Assembly: GCA_963281155.1 (NCBI GenBank) | Contig: CAUJLY010000006.1 | Span: forward strand, 1,364,001-1,428,000 | Length of the DNA stretch: 64,000 nucleotides | Direction: 5' to 3' | Source: Rhabditophanes sp. KR3021 | Taxonomy: Eukaryota > Nematoda > Chromadorea > Rhabditida > Alloionematidae | Shown: positions 37,546 through 50,309 of the stretch, one piece after another | How positions within the stretch are numbered: position 1 is the stretch's first letter | Layout of the letters: each line of letters starts with the position of its first letter | Notes under the pieces: model-generated | What the model was told of the DNA's origin: nothing | Databases searched by the model: none | What the model saw: only the letters and a program-made list of their open reading frames with translations | Position numbers and translations under genes: made by a program

Positions 37546-39453
37546 ACTTCCTCAATTGAAGTATTTGTATGTTTATAGTAGGTGGAAGTTGTTTGTGTGG
37601 ATATGTCTTTGTTGGTACGTTTTTTGTCGATATAGAACTTTAGTATACCCTAAAACAAGGTTACCATGTCGTCTCCAACTAAAAATATATTTAAATGAGT
37701 GACTCCGGACCAACATATAATTCTTGCCATAAATGGTACGATGACATTATTAGTATATACATATCTACTTCAGTAACTTATCTCGTAAAATTAAAGGGTA
37801 GGGATGGTAAAGCGGCATTATCCTCAAGACACGGATTGTTTCATCCAAACATATTACATCTACGAACGAAGTATAGAAGTTTAGTGTGGCTAGTAATGGA
37901 TAAAACACAAAAGTATGAAAATATATTATCTTTGGAGACTAATCTAATTTCTAAATGTTGTTATTCCTGTCGTAAATTTACTTTCTTTTATAAAGTCATC
38001 ATCAAATTTAAATATCACTTTGATATACTTATGCATGTTACATGTCAAAGTGAAAAATATTCTAACCAAAAATTATATCACATACAACTACAAATATATC
38101 AAGGCAAAATGATCCAATATCAAAAGTACTAACTCTGACATTTTCCAAGATGTGCAAATAATGCGGATAAATAGTTGTTATTATCAAACTTAACTTGTGG
38201 AAATTTCTAAAAAACAGCCACCAAATATAACAACTATTTTTTGATTTTAAACATATACTCCGTTTAAGTTTTAACTAATATTTATAATATTTTATATACC
38301 ATATGTTAAGTATGTGTATATGTATTTATAAATTCTTCAAATTGCAGCTTTAAATAAAAGTTATGGCGAAGCAAGGACAGCTTGAAGTGTGAATTTCAGC
38401 CTGTTCAGCTAAAATGAACTATTTGAGGGGATATAAAATTGAGATTGCATCAGTAATTAGGTGGAAAATTAGTAAATTGAGTGTTACGTCAACTGATAAA
38501 TATTAAATGGAGTTAATTGCGATGCATATGGTGGTACGAGATGTTTTTTAATAAAAGTTGGGAAGGATGGATAAATTGTTTAAAAATAAAATTTTGTAGG
38601 TAAAAAGTTTTTGTTATTAATGTTTACGTATATTATGAGTGTACCATAAATACGATGTTGATGAATAATGCCGTGTGTCTAGGGCAAAAAAACAAATTTT
38701 AAATACACTCCCATTATCAGTAGATTGACATCTGTGTTTATAAATACTTGTGTAAAAGCACGACAAAAATTGACTCTTTCTATGGAAATTAGTCTTTATA
38801 ATCAAGAATTACTAAGGAGGGCAATCTCGATTGCGGACTTTTATATTTTGTTATATTCATTTTGGAGAAATAGTTTGGGTCACGATTGAATGACAAAGCC
38901 ACACCCATTTCAGTTTGATAAATTAAGGAACATGATGATATAGGATAAAAAATATTATACCATATTTGAATAAATTGAATAGATAGCTTCAAAATGTGAA
39001 TATATTTATGAAGTGTTTTAAAACACAAATGAACCATAGGTTCACATATTCCAATTTCTCATAATGTAGAATGTGAATGCTCAATTAGATTTAATGAAAA
39101 AGCCGCAAACTACGTATATTACATAATATTACTACGCCATTTACTGTATTACCATTCATTATCACAAAAATATGTTGATAACAAAAATAGTATATTTAAT
39201 ATTTAAATAAATTTTTTCATTTGCCACAATTAAATTCAACAACCACTACCATTAAAAGACATTATTCTGTTTTTGAAAGCTATAAAAAAATTGAGACTCA
39301 GTAATAATTATTTGAGAAGCAGTTTATTTGTTCCTTTTTTGAAAACACGAGAAGAAGCGACAAGAATGAGCTACATTAAAAAGTAGACTGTAAATTACGA
39401 CATACAATAAATGATATTTAATTTATCTGATTGTGAGAGGGAGTAAAAATAAA
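37546..39453. other. Intergenic, with one long frame of doubtful status
   Basis: Between the receptor start and HID-1. On the plus strand 37695-38132 is open for 145 codons (MSDSGPTYNSCHKWYDDIIS), longer than expected by chance in DNA this AT-rich, but it has no recognised motif, no splice signals and AT-driven composition. On the minus strand 38789-39037 is a short frame of the same doubtful kind. I do not call either as a gene. Confidence 0.35.
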
Positions 39454-41758
39454 TTATTTCTTTGAGTCAAGTAAGTTCACATTAGTTTCAAACCAAATTG
39501 GAGGATCATTGTTTAGCATGAAGATGATTCCCCACATGTATGTGCGGAACCAACTGTTTGTTCCGGTATTGGCTTGATATTTGCGGATAACAATGGGGTG
39601 AGGGACAGGAAGGAGGCCGACGAGTGTTCCGTGTTGAAGAAATTTCAAAATTTCACTTTCATCCGTTAAACCTCTATAAACCAATCAAAAACATTAGATA
39701 TAAATGATATCCATAAACGTACTTGTCAATGCAAATTTTTTCTACTTGAGGTACTAACACTTGCAAAAGTCTATTTATTGTTTGGAGCGGTAGTTTGTTT
39801 TTCCAAGATTCAATCCACTCAACTGTCGGAACCCATTCCGCCTCCGTTGCGCTTCCCCCCACAATACTTAGAGGGCTCGGCCCAGCTAAAATACCGTCTG
39901 ATGGCACCACATCTATGGCTATTTCTTCTTTTTTAAATATATTGCTTCCTTCACTTTTTTCAAGGTCACTTCGAACTTGTTGGGACTCACTTACTTCACG
40001 TGCTTTTTTCTTCTCCAAGTGTTTGACAATACTCATAGAATCGGGGTTCATATTTGATAATTGATAGAAAACTTGCCTCTTTCTGATTATAGTGTAAATG
40101 AGGTTGCTGTTTCCTGTAAATAATAAATGAGTACATATTTTGGTGGATATGTTTGTTACCGTCGAATTGATACTGAATAATATTATTAAAAATATCTAAT
40201 AACAAAAATATTAAATTGTAATGGGTGGGAGTTGAAAACAAGAACCAAGGTGTACTGAAAGCTTCAACTAGGTGCACAAGCTTATTTGCGGCAACCATTG
40301 TCAGTGACTTCAGGTAGGGAGAAACATTCACGATGATCGTCAGTAAGCAGTCAAACAAGGACTGAAGACGGTGATTTCCTGTCGTAATCAGCTTGTGGAA
40401 AACGATTATCAATAAGTCTGCATGGGTGCCGTTAAACGACGGTACATCCATCCATAACTTCGCAACATACGGCTTATTCAACCGAACTCCGAAATTTCTT
40501 TCTCCACTTAGTAAAAGTATTTGGAAAATTCCCATATGAATGAGGGAAACTTTTGCTGAGTCACCTCGGGATTCATTGATGAAGAAGAGGATTGGCACTA
40601 GGATCTCTAAGATGTCACTCGTTTTCAATACATAGTACATAAATTTCTGATTGTATTCGCAACATTTCCATAAAAGCACCAGCAACTCCTGATGAAAAGT
40701 AATCTTCTTAGCCGAATTGGGAAAATAAGTTGACTGGAGTGGATTATTTAGTAAGGTCGTTATTCCTTGCAGCATAAACGTAAAGTCATCTTCCCTGTGA
40801 ATTCTTGAAAGATATTGGATGAACAAATTGTCAGCATATCCGGTATCATCTCTTATATTAGTATCGACGTCCAGTGAAACGATCAGTAATTGAAGAGCAG
40901 CTTTGACTAATGGCTCCCTCGAATCGGATGATATCATATAATTGTAGGGAAGACCTAAGCCAGCGGGATTGTAAGCACAAATCACGTTCAATAAAGATGT
41001 GAAGATAGGGAGGACGTGCTTATTTTCGGCTGACGTGAACCGAGTGATCCATCTCATCCTGTTGGTATCTATAAACAAGCACCATCTAACATCAAACTGA
41101 CATAAACAAAATTACCTGTTTCGGTAGTATACAAAAACTCAGAAAAGCATATCAGCATCACTTTTAAAATAGCAACTCTGTTTTCATCGTGGTAACCGTT
41201 TATTCCCATCTTATTTGTAAAACCAACACCCGCTTCCCAGATGTATTCACAGGTATCAAGGATTTGTTTGCCGTCTGGTGCCATGGACTCATCGCTTACT
41301 TTGGTAACTGTAAAGTCAATTACAAATAATAAATTAGATAAAGCCATCAATAGCTTTGAAGCGATAGGTTCTGACGGTTGGTCGGTATTGTTTTGATCTG
41401 GGTAAGCATTCCAAAAGTAATTTCTCCATTCTTCATTCTCATACATGAAAGGGACAACTCTGGTTAAGAAATGAATGGCATTCGACACTTTTTTATGGTC
41501 TGATGTTGACATTTTTTTGCAATTGTCTACTAAGATACTAATACTTTTAAACACCAATGCAGAGAAGTTGTTTGGAGATTTGTCTCTTAATTCTCTAATA
41601 TCCTCAGCTTTCATCATCACAAATAAATCCCTAGGACCAAAGGAAGACGAAGTATTGGTAAATTCCTTCCAAAATGACTCGTTGGCAGACGTTGTATTGG
41701 CCGAAATCATGCTAGAAACGGCACCCTTAAAATCCAACTTTGATTCTCCATTTCCCAT
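39454..41758 (-). CDS. hid-1: HID-1, Golgi/dense-core vesicle trafficking factor
   Basis: HID-1 is a conserved peripheral membrane protein of the medial/trans-Golgi required for dense-core vesicle biogenesis and neuropeptide sorting; in C. elegans loss affects dauer formation. Exons 41116-41758, 40160-41068, 39723-40113 and 39454-39673 join in phase with introns of 46-49 bases, giving 720 residues (human about 790). The N-terminus MGNGESKLDFKGAV carries the Gly2 myristoylation signal and matches the family. Conserved blocks: AYNPAGLGLPYN, QFDGNSNLIYTIIRKR across the second intron, SWKNKLPLQTINRLLQVLVP, then after the last splice GLTDESEILKFLQHGTLVGL and the C-terminal FRTYMWGIIF. No catalytic domain is known. 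The gene looks intact. Confidence 0.95.
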
Positions 41759-44700
41759 CTTAATAATTTATGTTAAATTAACACTGAAATAAGTAGCTTT
41801 TAATTGTTAGTTTTAAATATATAAATATATAGTCTAACCACCGCTACTTAATTATGCGACGGCATTGATTAGAAAGACCACAATTTCTTGCTAACGTAAA
41901 GATACTTTCTACAACATTCGAACGTAAACAATAATACAGAATTTCGCTTTGGGAATATAGAGAGTGAAAAAAGAGTAGATGGTTTTTATGTAAAGTCCGC
42001 GGAAAGGCACCCATTAATTGGTGACATTAAAATGGCATGGCCATCTGTCGAGAAATATGGATACGAACAACTAAATTTGAATACACATAATCATAAAGAT
42101 GATTTATTCAATTGCAATTCACAAGAGTACTATCAAAAAAGAAGATGAGACCAATTATTTATTCAAAATTGCTGTGTACATAAATAATGCCTTTATTCAA
42201 AGAAAGGGATATGTCATCCTGGATTTGTTTGAGTACAATAAGTCAAGTGTAATTGGTAATGTAATGTTCTGAATGAATTCTTTTGAATTAAATAAACAAT
42301 TTGAGTGGCAAATAAAAAATGCCTTAGAATTATGATTAATATTGAGAGTCAGATAAAGATTGTTCTTTCAATTTGTAAACAATCCCAACCCATAAAAAAC
42401 TCACTGACAATCATATGGATCTCAAAACAAATTTGTAATTGACCTCGAAGAAAAGTTTTAAATGCGCGTATTTCTTTGTCTAATCTGTTTAATTTTAAAA
42501 ATAATTACTTCTTTCTGATCCATCTATAGCTATTAATACACATATCCTTTTACTTTTAACAAAGTTGACTTTCATTTTCCATCTCATTAACCATCGCAAA
42601 AGGATCATTTCGCTAAATACATTTACCATGGTTTAGAAGGAGCAAAATTGGTTAATTAACAAATTAACGTACATCTTTATATGAACCGATTTCAAAATGA
42701 ATTATATTTATTTATTCAAGGTAATTGCAATATTCAATCTGGAAATAACTTGTAATTTGTCGCCAAAACTACTCAAAATAAGTCACCACCATTTACAATG
42801 AATTATCACTTTTATGAATGTATATTTACATACAAACATTTAATATCCAAACACTTTATCCTGATGCAAACTTTGTTGTGGTTACTGGTTCTCACCGTTT
42901 ATCTCTTTTTCGAGTCAGCTTTGTTCTTTTACATCTATGGTCATTCTTTTGAATACATTATCTTTGTTTACAGCACATCTACCTTACTCTATAAACAGCA
43001 AAATCATGCAGCTTAAAGACAGAATCGACCAACTGATTTATATCTTTGATGGCCTGACTAAAAAACAACAATTATCCCATCTACCTAACTCCAATCTTAA
43101 ATACAAAAAGGATTGCTCTTTAGTGAGTAAAGAGGCAGGTAGTAAATCATTAAATTACCTTTCCAGTCCACATACGGCAACATTTGTTTATACTGACCAT
43201 TCTAGCTGGACTCTTTTGATGATCCGTTCCTTCTAAATATGCCAGTTCATATGAGAATACAAACATACCGATATGTATCTTTATGTTATGATGAACATCC
43301 TTCTCTACAAACAATACGTCGGTATATTTAATTGTTAGGGAATTTTATATATAGTCTTTTTGGATGAAGGACATTGTATTTTTACTTTTGATTTTAATCA
43401 ACACATCTCTATGTAGATATACTTAAAACTACACCATATCCAATTTATTTTTACACATACATTTGTCGCCAAGGCATCGCACATTTGCAATGTATTGTGG
43501 ATTGTTGTTATTTAAAATCACTTTAAGTAATGGCCCTGAAAGTCAAGATGTTGTTTATTTGATGATCGTTTCAACACAATGCATTGCTTCCTTATATTGA
43601 TCCATGTAACCAAATATTACTACTATATATCCTCAAAGACACTTTGATAGGAATGACTAAATTTAAACTTTATAACGTCCTTCAAACCAATGCCTCTATA
43701 AATCCTTGATACCACTAAATAATTTGAATAGTATTAGTCACATAAATATATATATTTAGGCAGCATCTAATAGCATCTAAAGGTGATGTAAGTTCCTTCC
43801 CTGCATTGCTATAAATATCTCTATGTAATCAACGCCCTAACTCTTGCCCATCAATATCTTGATCGTGGTGATGGTTCAAACAAAAAATGTGATGCATTGT
43901 TGCATCATTGACCCATACAAGTCATATATTTGGTATGAATGCATTTTTTAGTAGTGTGTTATAATCGTCTATACCTTATGTGCATCAATTTTGATGATGT
44001 CAATCTAAAAGATGCTGTAAATATACCACTTATTATATCTATCGTTCTGTCAGTCTTAAGCAATCACATTCCAAGCTACCGTCTGTCTTTTTTTGCTACA
44101 AACCATCTTTATATTTTGATCATGTGCATTTGGGCAATCATTTATATTAATTAACAACACAATTCACAGTTTGTATTGTAGTCACAACACTTATAGCACT
44201 TATTTGGGCAAAGTAACACGATCATGAGTCTGCGTTGATTTGTATACACGACTTCTCACATCTATTTTCGTCGATTCCATTTTATCTCAGCATGAGTTCA
44301 TAATCTTAATCGTGTCGATATATAGAAATGTGTGAGCGCGCGAGATAGATAATGTAGTATTTGTGCAAATATCTATATTACTCCTTTGCCAATTGTTTTA
44401 TCCATGGCGTTTCAGAGGGTGTTCTATTAACGCACATCTCATTACTTTTGATCCTAGCATTGACTTCTTTTATCCTATCTTTGACTTATGTAGTCTATAC
44501 AATGTATTCCTATTTGTCTCAGGAATTAGGAGCCACACCAGTGCTCCTTTTATTTAATTTTAAAACTCATACCCAAACAAAAAGGCATCGTTTGTTTGCA
44601 GTAATGGAAATAGGTATACTTTTACTCCTTACTATTCTGTAACATTCAAACTTTTGAATAAATTAGTATTAATATTCAATCGGTAGTCAAATAAAATAAA

Positions 44701-45199
44701 ATGCCTTTCACACACACCATTTTTTATCGCATCAATAAATCATCAACTTTTTTGAATAAATTAAGGAACTGTACAATCTATGTGCATTCAATTTCTTGCT
44801 TTTGCACTTTACTAACATTTCTTTGTTAACCTATTAAAATGTTGGTAGAAGTTTAACTTAAATCCTGTGTTATAACTGTGCCTTTGTTGAGGACTAATCT
44901 TTTTGAACAAATAAGATGCCTCTTCTCTTACCCAATTATTCATATTTGGGATTTAAGATACATTTGCACAACAACAAATTAAATGGAGGGAAACGGTGCG
45001 TTGTGCATGCATGCATTCTTTTTTTATTTTCATAATATTATATTGAAGAGTGTGTGAGTGTACATTAATAGAGCTTCTTGTTACAACCATTTTTGTTATT
45101 TTGACTAGGCGATTTGGATACGAGTCATTTTGCTCACTTTATTACCCACGATGACCTTACGTTGTTGATTTGTTTGTATTTCATGGTATTTCTCTTTTA
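41759..45199. other. Intergenic between HID-1 and the Ig-domain gene
   Basis: About 3.4 kb, less AT-rich in places but with no secure gene. The best candidate is on the plus strand at 42863-43236: a hydrophobic start (MQTLLWLLVLTVYLFFESA) that could join, through a 34-base intron with a poor donor (TATG/GTCATT), to a second frame (MQLKDRIDQLIYIFDGLTKK) ending at 43236. Several hydrophobic frames at 43939-44642 look like noise. The segment just before 45200 should hold the promoter or leader of the Ig gene. Confidence 0.35.
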
Positions 45200-45214
45200 G
45201 ATTACACGTCCAAC

Positions 45215-47261
45215 ATGTTTGTGAGGACTTTGGTGGGAGTATTAACTCTGTCCTTATTAGCAAAAGCTCAGCAAACTACTAATGTACCCCAGGTAAAGAT
45301 CTCAGATCAGCCATTTATGGTCACTACCACTGACCAACTCAACACTATCAAATGGACGATGTTAGGAACTACAGCTTCAGAGACAGTTTATTGTGTGTCT
45401 GAACATCCTGTTAGTCAGTTGCGTTTTGTATGTGTGGAATGTTTGCAGAATAACATCACCGACATCGTCAATATTCTGAATTCGGCTCAAGATTTGACGA
45501 GGAAGTCAGGTTTTCCAGTAAGTTTAGGAATCATTCACTCATCTTTATTTGTTCCCTTGCAGACTATTGCCTTGCAAAATGTTCCTGCTAGGCCAAACTG
45601 GACCGGAGTTAAGATCGTTTGTCAGGCCACATTGAATGGAGGGACGATTGATTCGGCACCAGCCGAGGTAAATGTCAGGTACTTAAGACAGCCCCATGTA
45701 GTTGACCGCAATGGCATGGGACCTGTTTTGATCGCCAATCAAGGGTACCGCTTTTATGTCGAATGCATCCGAGGTCAAGATGGGCAGTGCCAACAAAGCG
45801 TTGGCCGAGGCAAGACACTCAGATGCGCGGTTGAAGCACACCCGCCACCGACCGTATTTAAATGGTTCAAGAATGGGGTTGAGATTAGTGGAAATAGTGC
45901 AGAGATTACGATTGGAGTGGAAATGATCAGACAGTCTATTCAATGCTCAGCAAATAATGGCCTTCACACCGATTTCGACATGCCGCAATCACAAGCCGTC
46001 CAAATTGATCCCTACACTGCAGCTCATGTCTTATTGGACAACTTTGCCAACATCCAAAATACCTCCCCATTCCAACCAGGCAATAGAATCGACATGAACC
46101 AAGTAGTCAATTTGGGGTGTCAAGTGGAGGGAAATCCAAGACCAATCGTATTCTGGAAGCAAAGAAAAACAAATGGAGAAATCGTGGATGCACCATGCCC
46201 TCAAGGTTTCGATGGCAACTACCAAGAAACAGCTAATGATGCTACCCGTGACGGATCATTCACCAACAATGCTGTCAAATTAAATGCAGTTTGCAACCTT
46301 CACATCTCAAACTACTCTTTGTCAGGCCAGTACTGGTGTTCTGCCTGTTCGTACGTTTCTCAAGGTTCTCCTGAATGCTCACCAAGTGCAGATGCATTAG
46401 CTAATAGCGTACTAAACATCCAAGTTCAAGGTCCACCAACCCCATCCGAACAACTGCCAACCGTCCAAAAGGTAACATTCCCTTTACCAACATATAATTT
46501 AATTTGTTTTAGAGCCAAAACGGAGAAGATGTAGTCATTACTGTTCATTATTGCTCTGATCCAATGCCACGACCACCAAGAGAAGTCATCTTTAGCATTG
46601 ACCAAAACGACATCCAAGTAGGACAGTCATGGCAAAACTTTAGATTCGAAGGAACTACTCAAAACAACACAGTCCCCAACTGTTACTTTGCTCGTCTCCA
46701 AATCAATCCCATCCGAGATTCGGATGAAAGAAGGACGATTGTGTTGAAAGTGCACAACCAATATGGAAAAATCCAAATTCCAGTTTCCCTAGGGTCATTA
46801 TTAGGTAGTGGGAGTGGCTTTTCGAAGGGCATATCTGATTGGATCGTTATCATCATTGTAATTATCGCAATTATTGTCACTGCGATTATTGCTGGTGCGA
46901 TTTGTTTAAAAAAGCAAATCTTTTGTTTTAACAGTAAGTAAATAGTGGATGTGCACTTAATTAATTTAATTTAGAAGTAAAAAACGTCAATGACAAATAT
47001 TCACGGGAAAATAATAAGCAAAGGTAAGTTGTTGTCTGATTTATCAATTAAAGGAACTCGTTATCATTTAGTAGAATTCCAAGTCAGGACAATTATCCAG
47101 ACACCAACTCAGTACCACACAACTTCTTGGGGACTGCTACTGGTGAGGTAATAAGAGCCCGTTCACCTAGCGACAACGGCATTTATAATGATTATGATGA
47201 CTTTCAAATTACAAATCATAAACAACCATCAGTATACTTGAGCCGTGAAGCTGTCGTATAG
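45215..47261 (+). CDS. Immunoglobulin-domain type I membrane protein (adhesion-type)
   Basis: A cell-surface protein, probably for cell recognition. Exons of the long form: 45215-45517, 45563-46471, 46513-46933, 46975-47023 and 47072-47261, all in phase, 623 residues. The start follows a TTTTAG acceptor by 14 bases. Signal peptide MFVRTLVGVLTLSLLAKAQ; a first Ig-like region with Cys pairs; a second Ig (LRCAVEAHPPPTVFKWF ... SIQCSA); a third (LGCQVEGNPRPIVFWKQ ... GQYWCSAC); a membrane-proximal domain in exon 3; a membrane helix rich in Ile/Val near 46840-46900; and a cytoplasmic tail ending in EAVV. The first intron is 45 bases and open in frame, so an unspliced reading is falsely continuous. 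It resembles nephrin/SYG/Kirre or Side-type adhesion proteins; exact orthology unknown. Confidence 0.85.
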
Positions 47262-47473
47262 TGTGGAGAGATTGTGCATGATGATAATTGAATTAAAAGC
47301 CATACGTTTTGATTAAATTTTGTTTGTCCTCACCCAGCATGCTATACTTCTCCCAAATTCTACCCCCATTTTTGCTTGCCTAATTTTTTATTTTTCACCC
47401 GGTCATTCATCATATATTAACAAACTACCCGCACCTAACTTATGTCTACTTTATGCAATTTTCTTTTCTTCAG

Positions 47474-47533
47474 GATATTTACGAAGCTGCAGTCAAGAGA
47501 GCTTTGAATTCACCGCTTGCCACAGAAGTTTAA
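47474..47533 (+). CDS. Alternative last exon of the Ig-domain protein (20 codons)
   Basis: A donor GGTGAG/GTAATA sits inside the last coding exon at 47147-47148, and 47474 follows a strong acceptor (TTTTCTTTTCTTCAG). Both are phase 0. The exon encodes DIYEAAVKRALNSPLATEV and a stop. The resulting tail ends in T-E-V, a class I PDZ-binding pattern, whereas the read-through form ends in EAVV. Exon strength and coding bias make alternative splicing likely; which form dominates cannot be told. Confidence 0.65.
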   Translation, partial: DIYEAAVKRALNSPLATEV

Positions 47534-48856
47534 GTTAATATACGTGCTTTGCCATTATGACACAAACACAGCTTACCGGGATAAATGTATAATGATCGCA
47601 AAAGTTATATAACATGCTGAACCTGACTCCACACAAACATCATCTAATTAATATCTAGCATACTCAGTACCATTTGCCTCCACTAAAATCACTACTATTT
47701 TAATATTTAAATGACTACATGTGTACAACTTCACACTGCAAAAGTATGAAACAAATTTTGCTCATTCCACCAACATTAAACTCACTGCCCTTTACATATC
47801 CTTTTCTTTTATTTTGTATACCTTTCTCAACTAAAATCTCAAGTTTCATTAGTGGGCCTACTAATAGTGAGATTTTGTTTTTACATTGTCTTTTCATTAT
47901 CTATTATAAATTTACACATAATAATTGTAGACCAAATAATATTATATTCTTTTCCAAAGTCGAATAATCTATTTAAATTACATTGCTACAATTATAAGCA
48001 TAATGTAGGGTTCTTTAATGATCTTTATTATCACATTTTTACCTGATATTTTATTCTCTTATATCATCATTTGATGAGTTTATATGGGAGGAAACTGATA
48101 AGTTATAACACATCTAATGCAAATTGTTGAGTATACTCTATTATCTTAACTGTTTACATTCAATCTATAACTTACTGTTGTTCACATCATTATTGTTTTG
48201 AAGTTGTATGTGTTCTAAATTGTATTTTATTGTTGTTTCAGTTAAATTACGAAAAGTATTTGAATTTGAATAAAGTTTATAAATTGTTTCTTATTTTGCA
48301 AAGGACCTTTCCCAACGAACCCACACTTCTTGATTGTTTAAAGAAAGTTGGTGATGATCTAATAAAATTAATGTACGCCTTAACATAAGTAATCAAACAA
48401 AACATATATACAAATAAATGTATATTGTTTAAAAATCGAATTTGATCTCCACAATTGTCCGAATCAGTACGTCCTTGTGCCTGGTAAATCCTATGACCAG
48501 ACAGGTGGTGGTAACAATATATTGGTTAAGGTGTATCTTTATACACTTCTCAACTTCAACGTCTTTTCAATATTTTTGTTAGTCCTTAGGTTGTTGAGTC
48601 AAGTTAAAAAAGTTAGAAAGGGTAATAATTGGTTGGTTGGGATAGATGTGTTAGCTTTGAAGTGTGGTTATTTGATTAAAAAATAAGAATGGGATGTGGT
48701 TTGGTAAATATGAACACGCCAAATGCAAACTTTCTTCCTTTTTGACTTACTTCCGGTATTATATAAGAAGCGTACCTTTTTGTCATTATATCATATTAAT
48801 AACTTTTCACTTTTCTTAATATTTTTTCGGATACAGTCAAATAATAAAAAGAAACG
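47534..48856. other. Intergenic
   Basis: AT-rich. Around 48438-48530 the plus strand has a short coding-like stretch (CPNQYVLVPGKSYDQTGGGN) that runs on to 48686 in frame, but the second half looks like noise and I find no partner exon or recognised family. Just upstream of 48857 there is a promoter-sized gap. Confidence 0.35.
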
Positions 48857-49852
48857 ATGAAGTTATTTATTGTTTTGTCAAGTTTGTTTGTTGTTGTTTA
48901 TTCCTACATTGGATCTAAAGCAGATCTAGAATCAAATCCACTTAATCTGTTCTCAAATTCGTTAATTAAGCCTAATACGGAATTTGTACCACAAAGTAAG
49001 TTTCGGCAAGTGAGTAGGATGTTTATAAATGGTTTAGAGTATATCGAAAGGACGCGGATAAGGAGAGGAGCCTTTTATCCGGATGACATTTCGGGATTCA
49101 AATTTAATACAGTATATTACCCAATGCCCGACCCACGCCAAGGACCAACCGAAGGTCCAACCATAATTCCAATTTTGTACGGGAACTTCAGCATGAATGA
49201 TGGCGACATGATCAGACTTTCCTCCTCTTCAATTTTAGTTATTGACGAAAAAGCCAAGAGTGGTGAGAAATGTTATATTCTTGTTGATACTGGGCTGTCT
49301 TTATTCAAAAACACAATAACGGGAGGATTAGCTGCTCATGGAGTTAAAACAACCTCTGTCAACAAATTAATTTTGACTCATTCGGATGTAGATAATTTAG
49401 GAAACTTAAATTTATTCCCTGATGCCTTGATCTTTTCTGGGAACAGAGAAATCAAAAGAGCATCTTTTAAAACTAAAACCGATGAAGCTTATGAAGAATC
49501 TTCGTATGGGTTGCCTACTATTAAACTTTGTGATAATACCGAAATTATGTTAACACCTGGCAACTCAGTTGATGGACTTTCTGTGATTGTAAGAAACGTG
49601 AGTGGGTATGGAGATGTTGCAATAGTGGGAGATTTATTTATTGCCGAACATGACTTGACGAAACCCTTATTATGGCAACAATTCGTTAGAGATGCAAGTC
49701 AAGCAACTTTGTGGGAAGCCAGTAGAACTCAGATTCTTTGCACTGTTGATTTTATTGCTCCCGGATACGGAGTTATGTTCAAAATACCAGATGACATCAA
49801 ACAATCTATTAAAAGCAAATGTTCATCATATAAAAGTAAACATCGCAAATGA
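48857..49852 (+). CDS. Secreted metallo-beta-lactamase-fold protein, metal site degenerate (MBLAC1-like)
   Basis: A single-exon gene of 331 residues. Signal peptide MKLFIVLSSLFVVVYSYIGS, then a propeptide-like stretch with a possible furin site (RTRIRR, residues 65-70), then a metallo-beta-lactamase fold. Active members have a THxHxDH motif, two further His and an Asp binding two metal ions. Here the fold landmarks are intact (LVDTGLS at 143, LGNLNLF at 181, VGDLF at 257), but the motif reads THSDVDN (residues 174-180), TPGH is TPGN (236) and PGHG is PGYG (302-305). So three or four ligand His are gone and hydrolase activity is unlikely. The nearest family by eye is MBLAC1. It may be a binding or carrier protein. 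The neighbouring secreted genes share its strand. Confidence 0.82.
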   Translation: MKLFIVLSSLFVVVYSYIGSKADLESNPLNLFSNSLIKPNTEFVPQSKFRQVSRMFINGLEYIERTRIRRGAFYPDDISGFKFNTVYYPMPDPRQGPTEGPTIIPILYGNFSMNDGDMIRLSSSSILVIDEKAKSGEKCYILVDTGLSLFKNTITGGLAAHGVKTTSVNKLILTHSDVDNLGNLNLFPDALIFSGNREIKRASFKTKTDEAYEESSYGLPTIKLCDNTEIMLTPGNSVDGLSVIVRNVSGYGDVAIVGDLFIAEHDLTKPLLWQQFVRDASQATLWEASRTQILCTVDFIAPGYGVMFKIPDDIKQSIKSKCSSYKSKHRK

Positions 49853-50309
49853 AAAAAACATCTGAACATTATCTAAAAACTTTATAAACTATATCTTTAT
49901 TGTCTTTTTATTATTACTCGATAAAAGTAGTCTCAAGAAAGTTATTTAAAACTACACAATACTTACTCACCTATTCTTGTGTTGTAATTAGAAAGTGGTT
50001 AATGACAACTTATTTCCACCCAAAAGCTGTTGAATGGCATGGAATGTGTTTTGATAAGAATGTCAATTAATAGACACCAACTCCATCATGTATTTCCCAA
50101 AAAATACTTGTTTATGCACTCAACTCTAGCATATATTCTCATTCTTGACAACTCAAAAATCTAGTAATTAAAGGTAGGAAAAAGGCTTAGTTAGCGAATA
50201 ATCTTTAATCAAGACAAGATGTACATTGCTTTTTTACTTGTCTAGTGTCGTTATATACGAGTATAAAGTTTAAAACGCTTAATACTTATTTTTTAATTGT
50301 TAACAAAGT
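49853..50309. other. Intergenic between two secreted-protein genes
   Basis: Less than 460 bases; the 3' UTR of the metallo-beta-lactamase-fold gene and the promoter of the first cysteine-rich gene. No specific element seen. Confidence 0.5.

Noticed and set aside
37695..38132. 145-codon plus-strand frame as a gene
   Set aside because: Longer than expected by chance, but the composition follows base content, no motif or exon partner is visible, and it overlaps the presumed receptor promoter.
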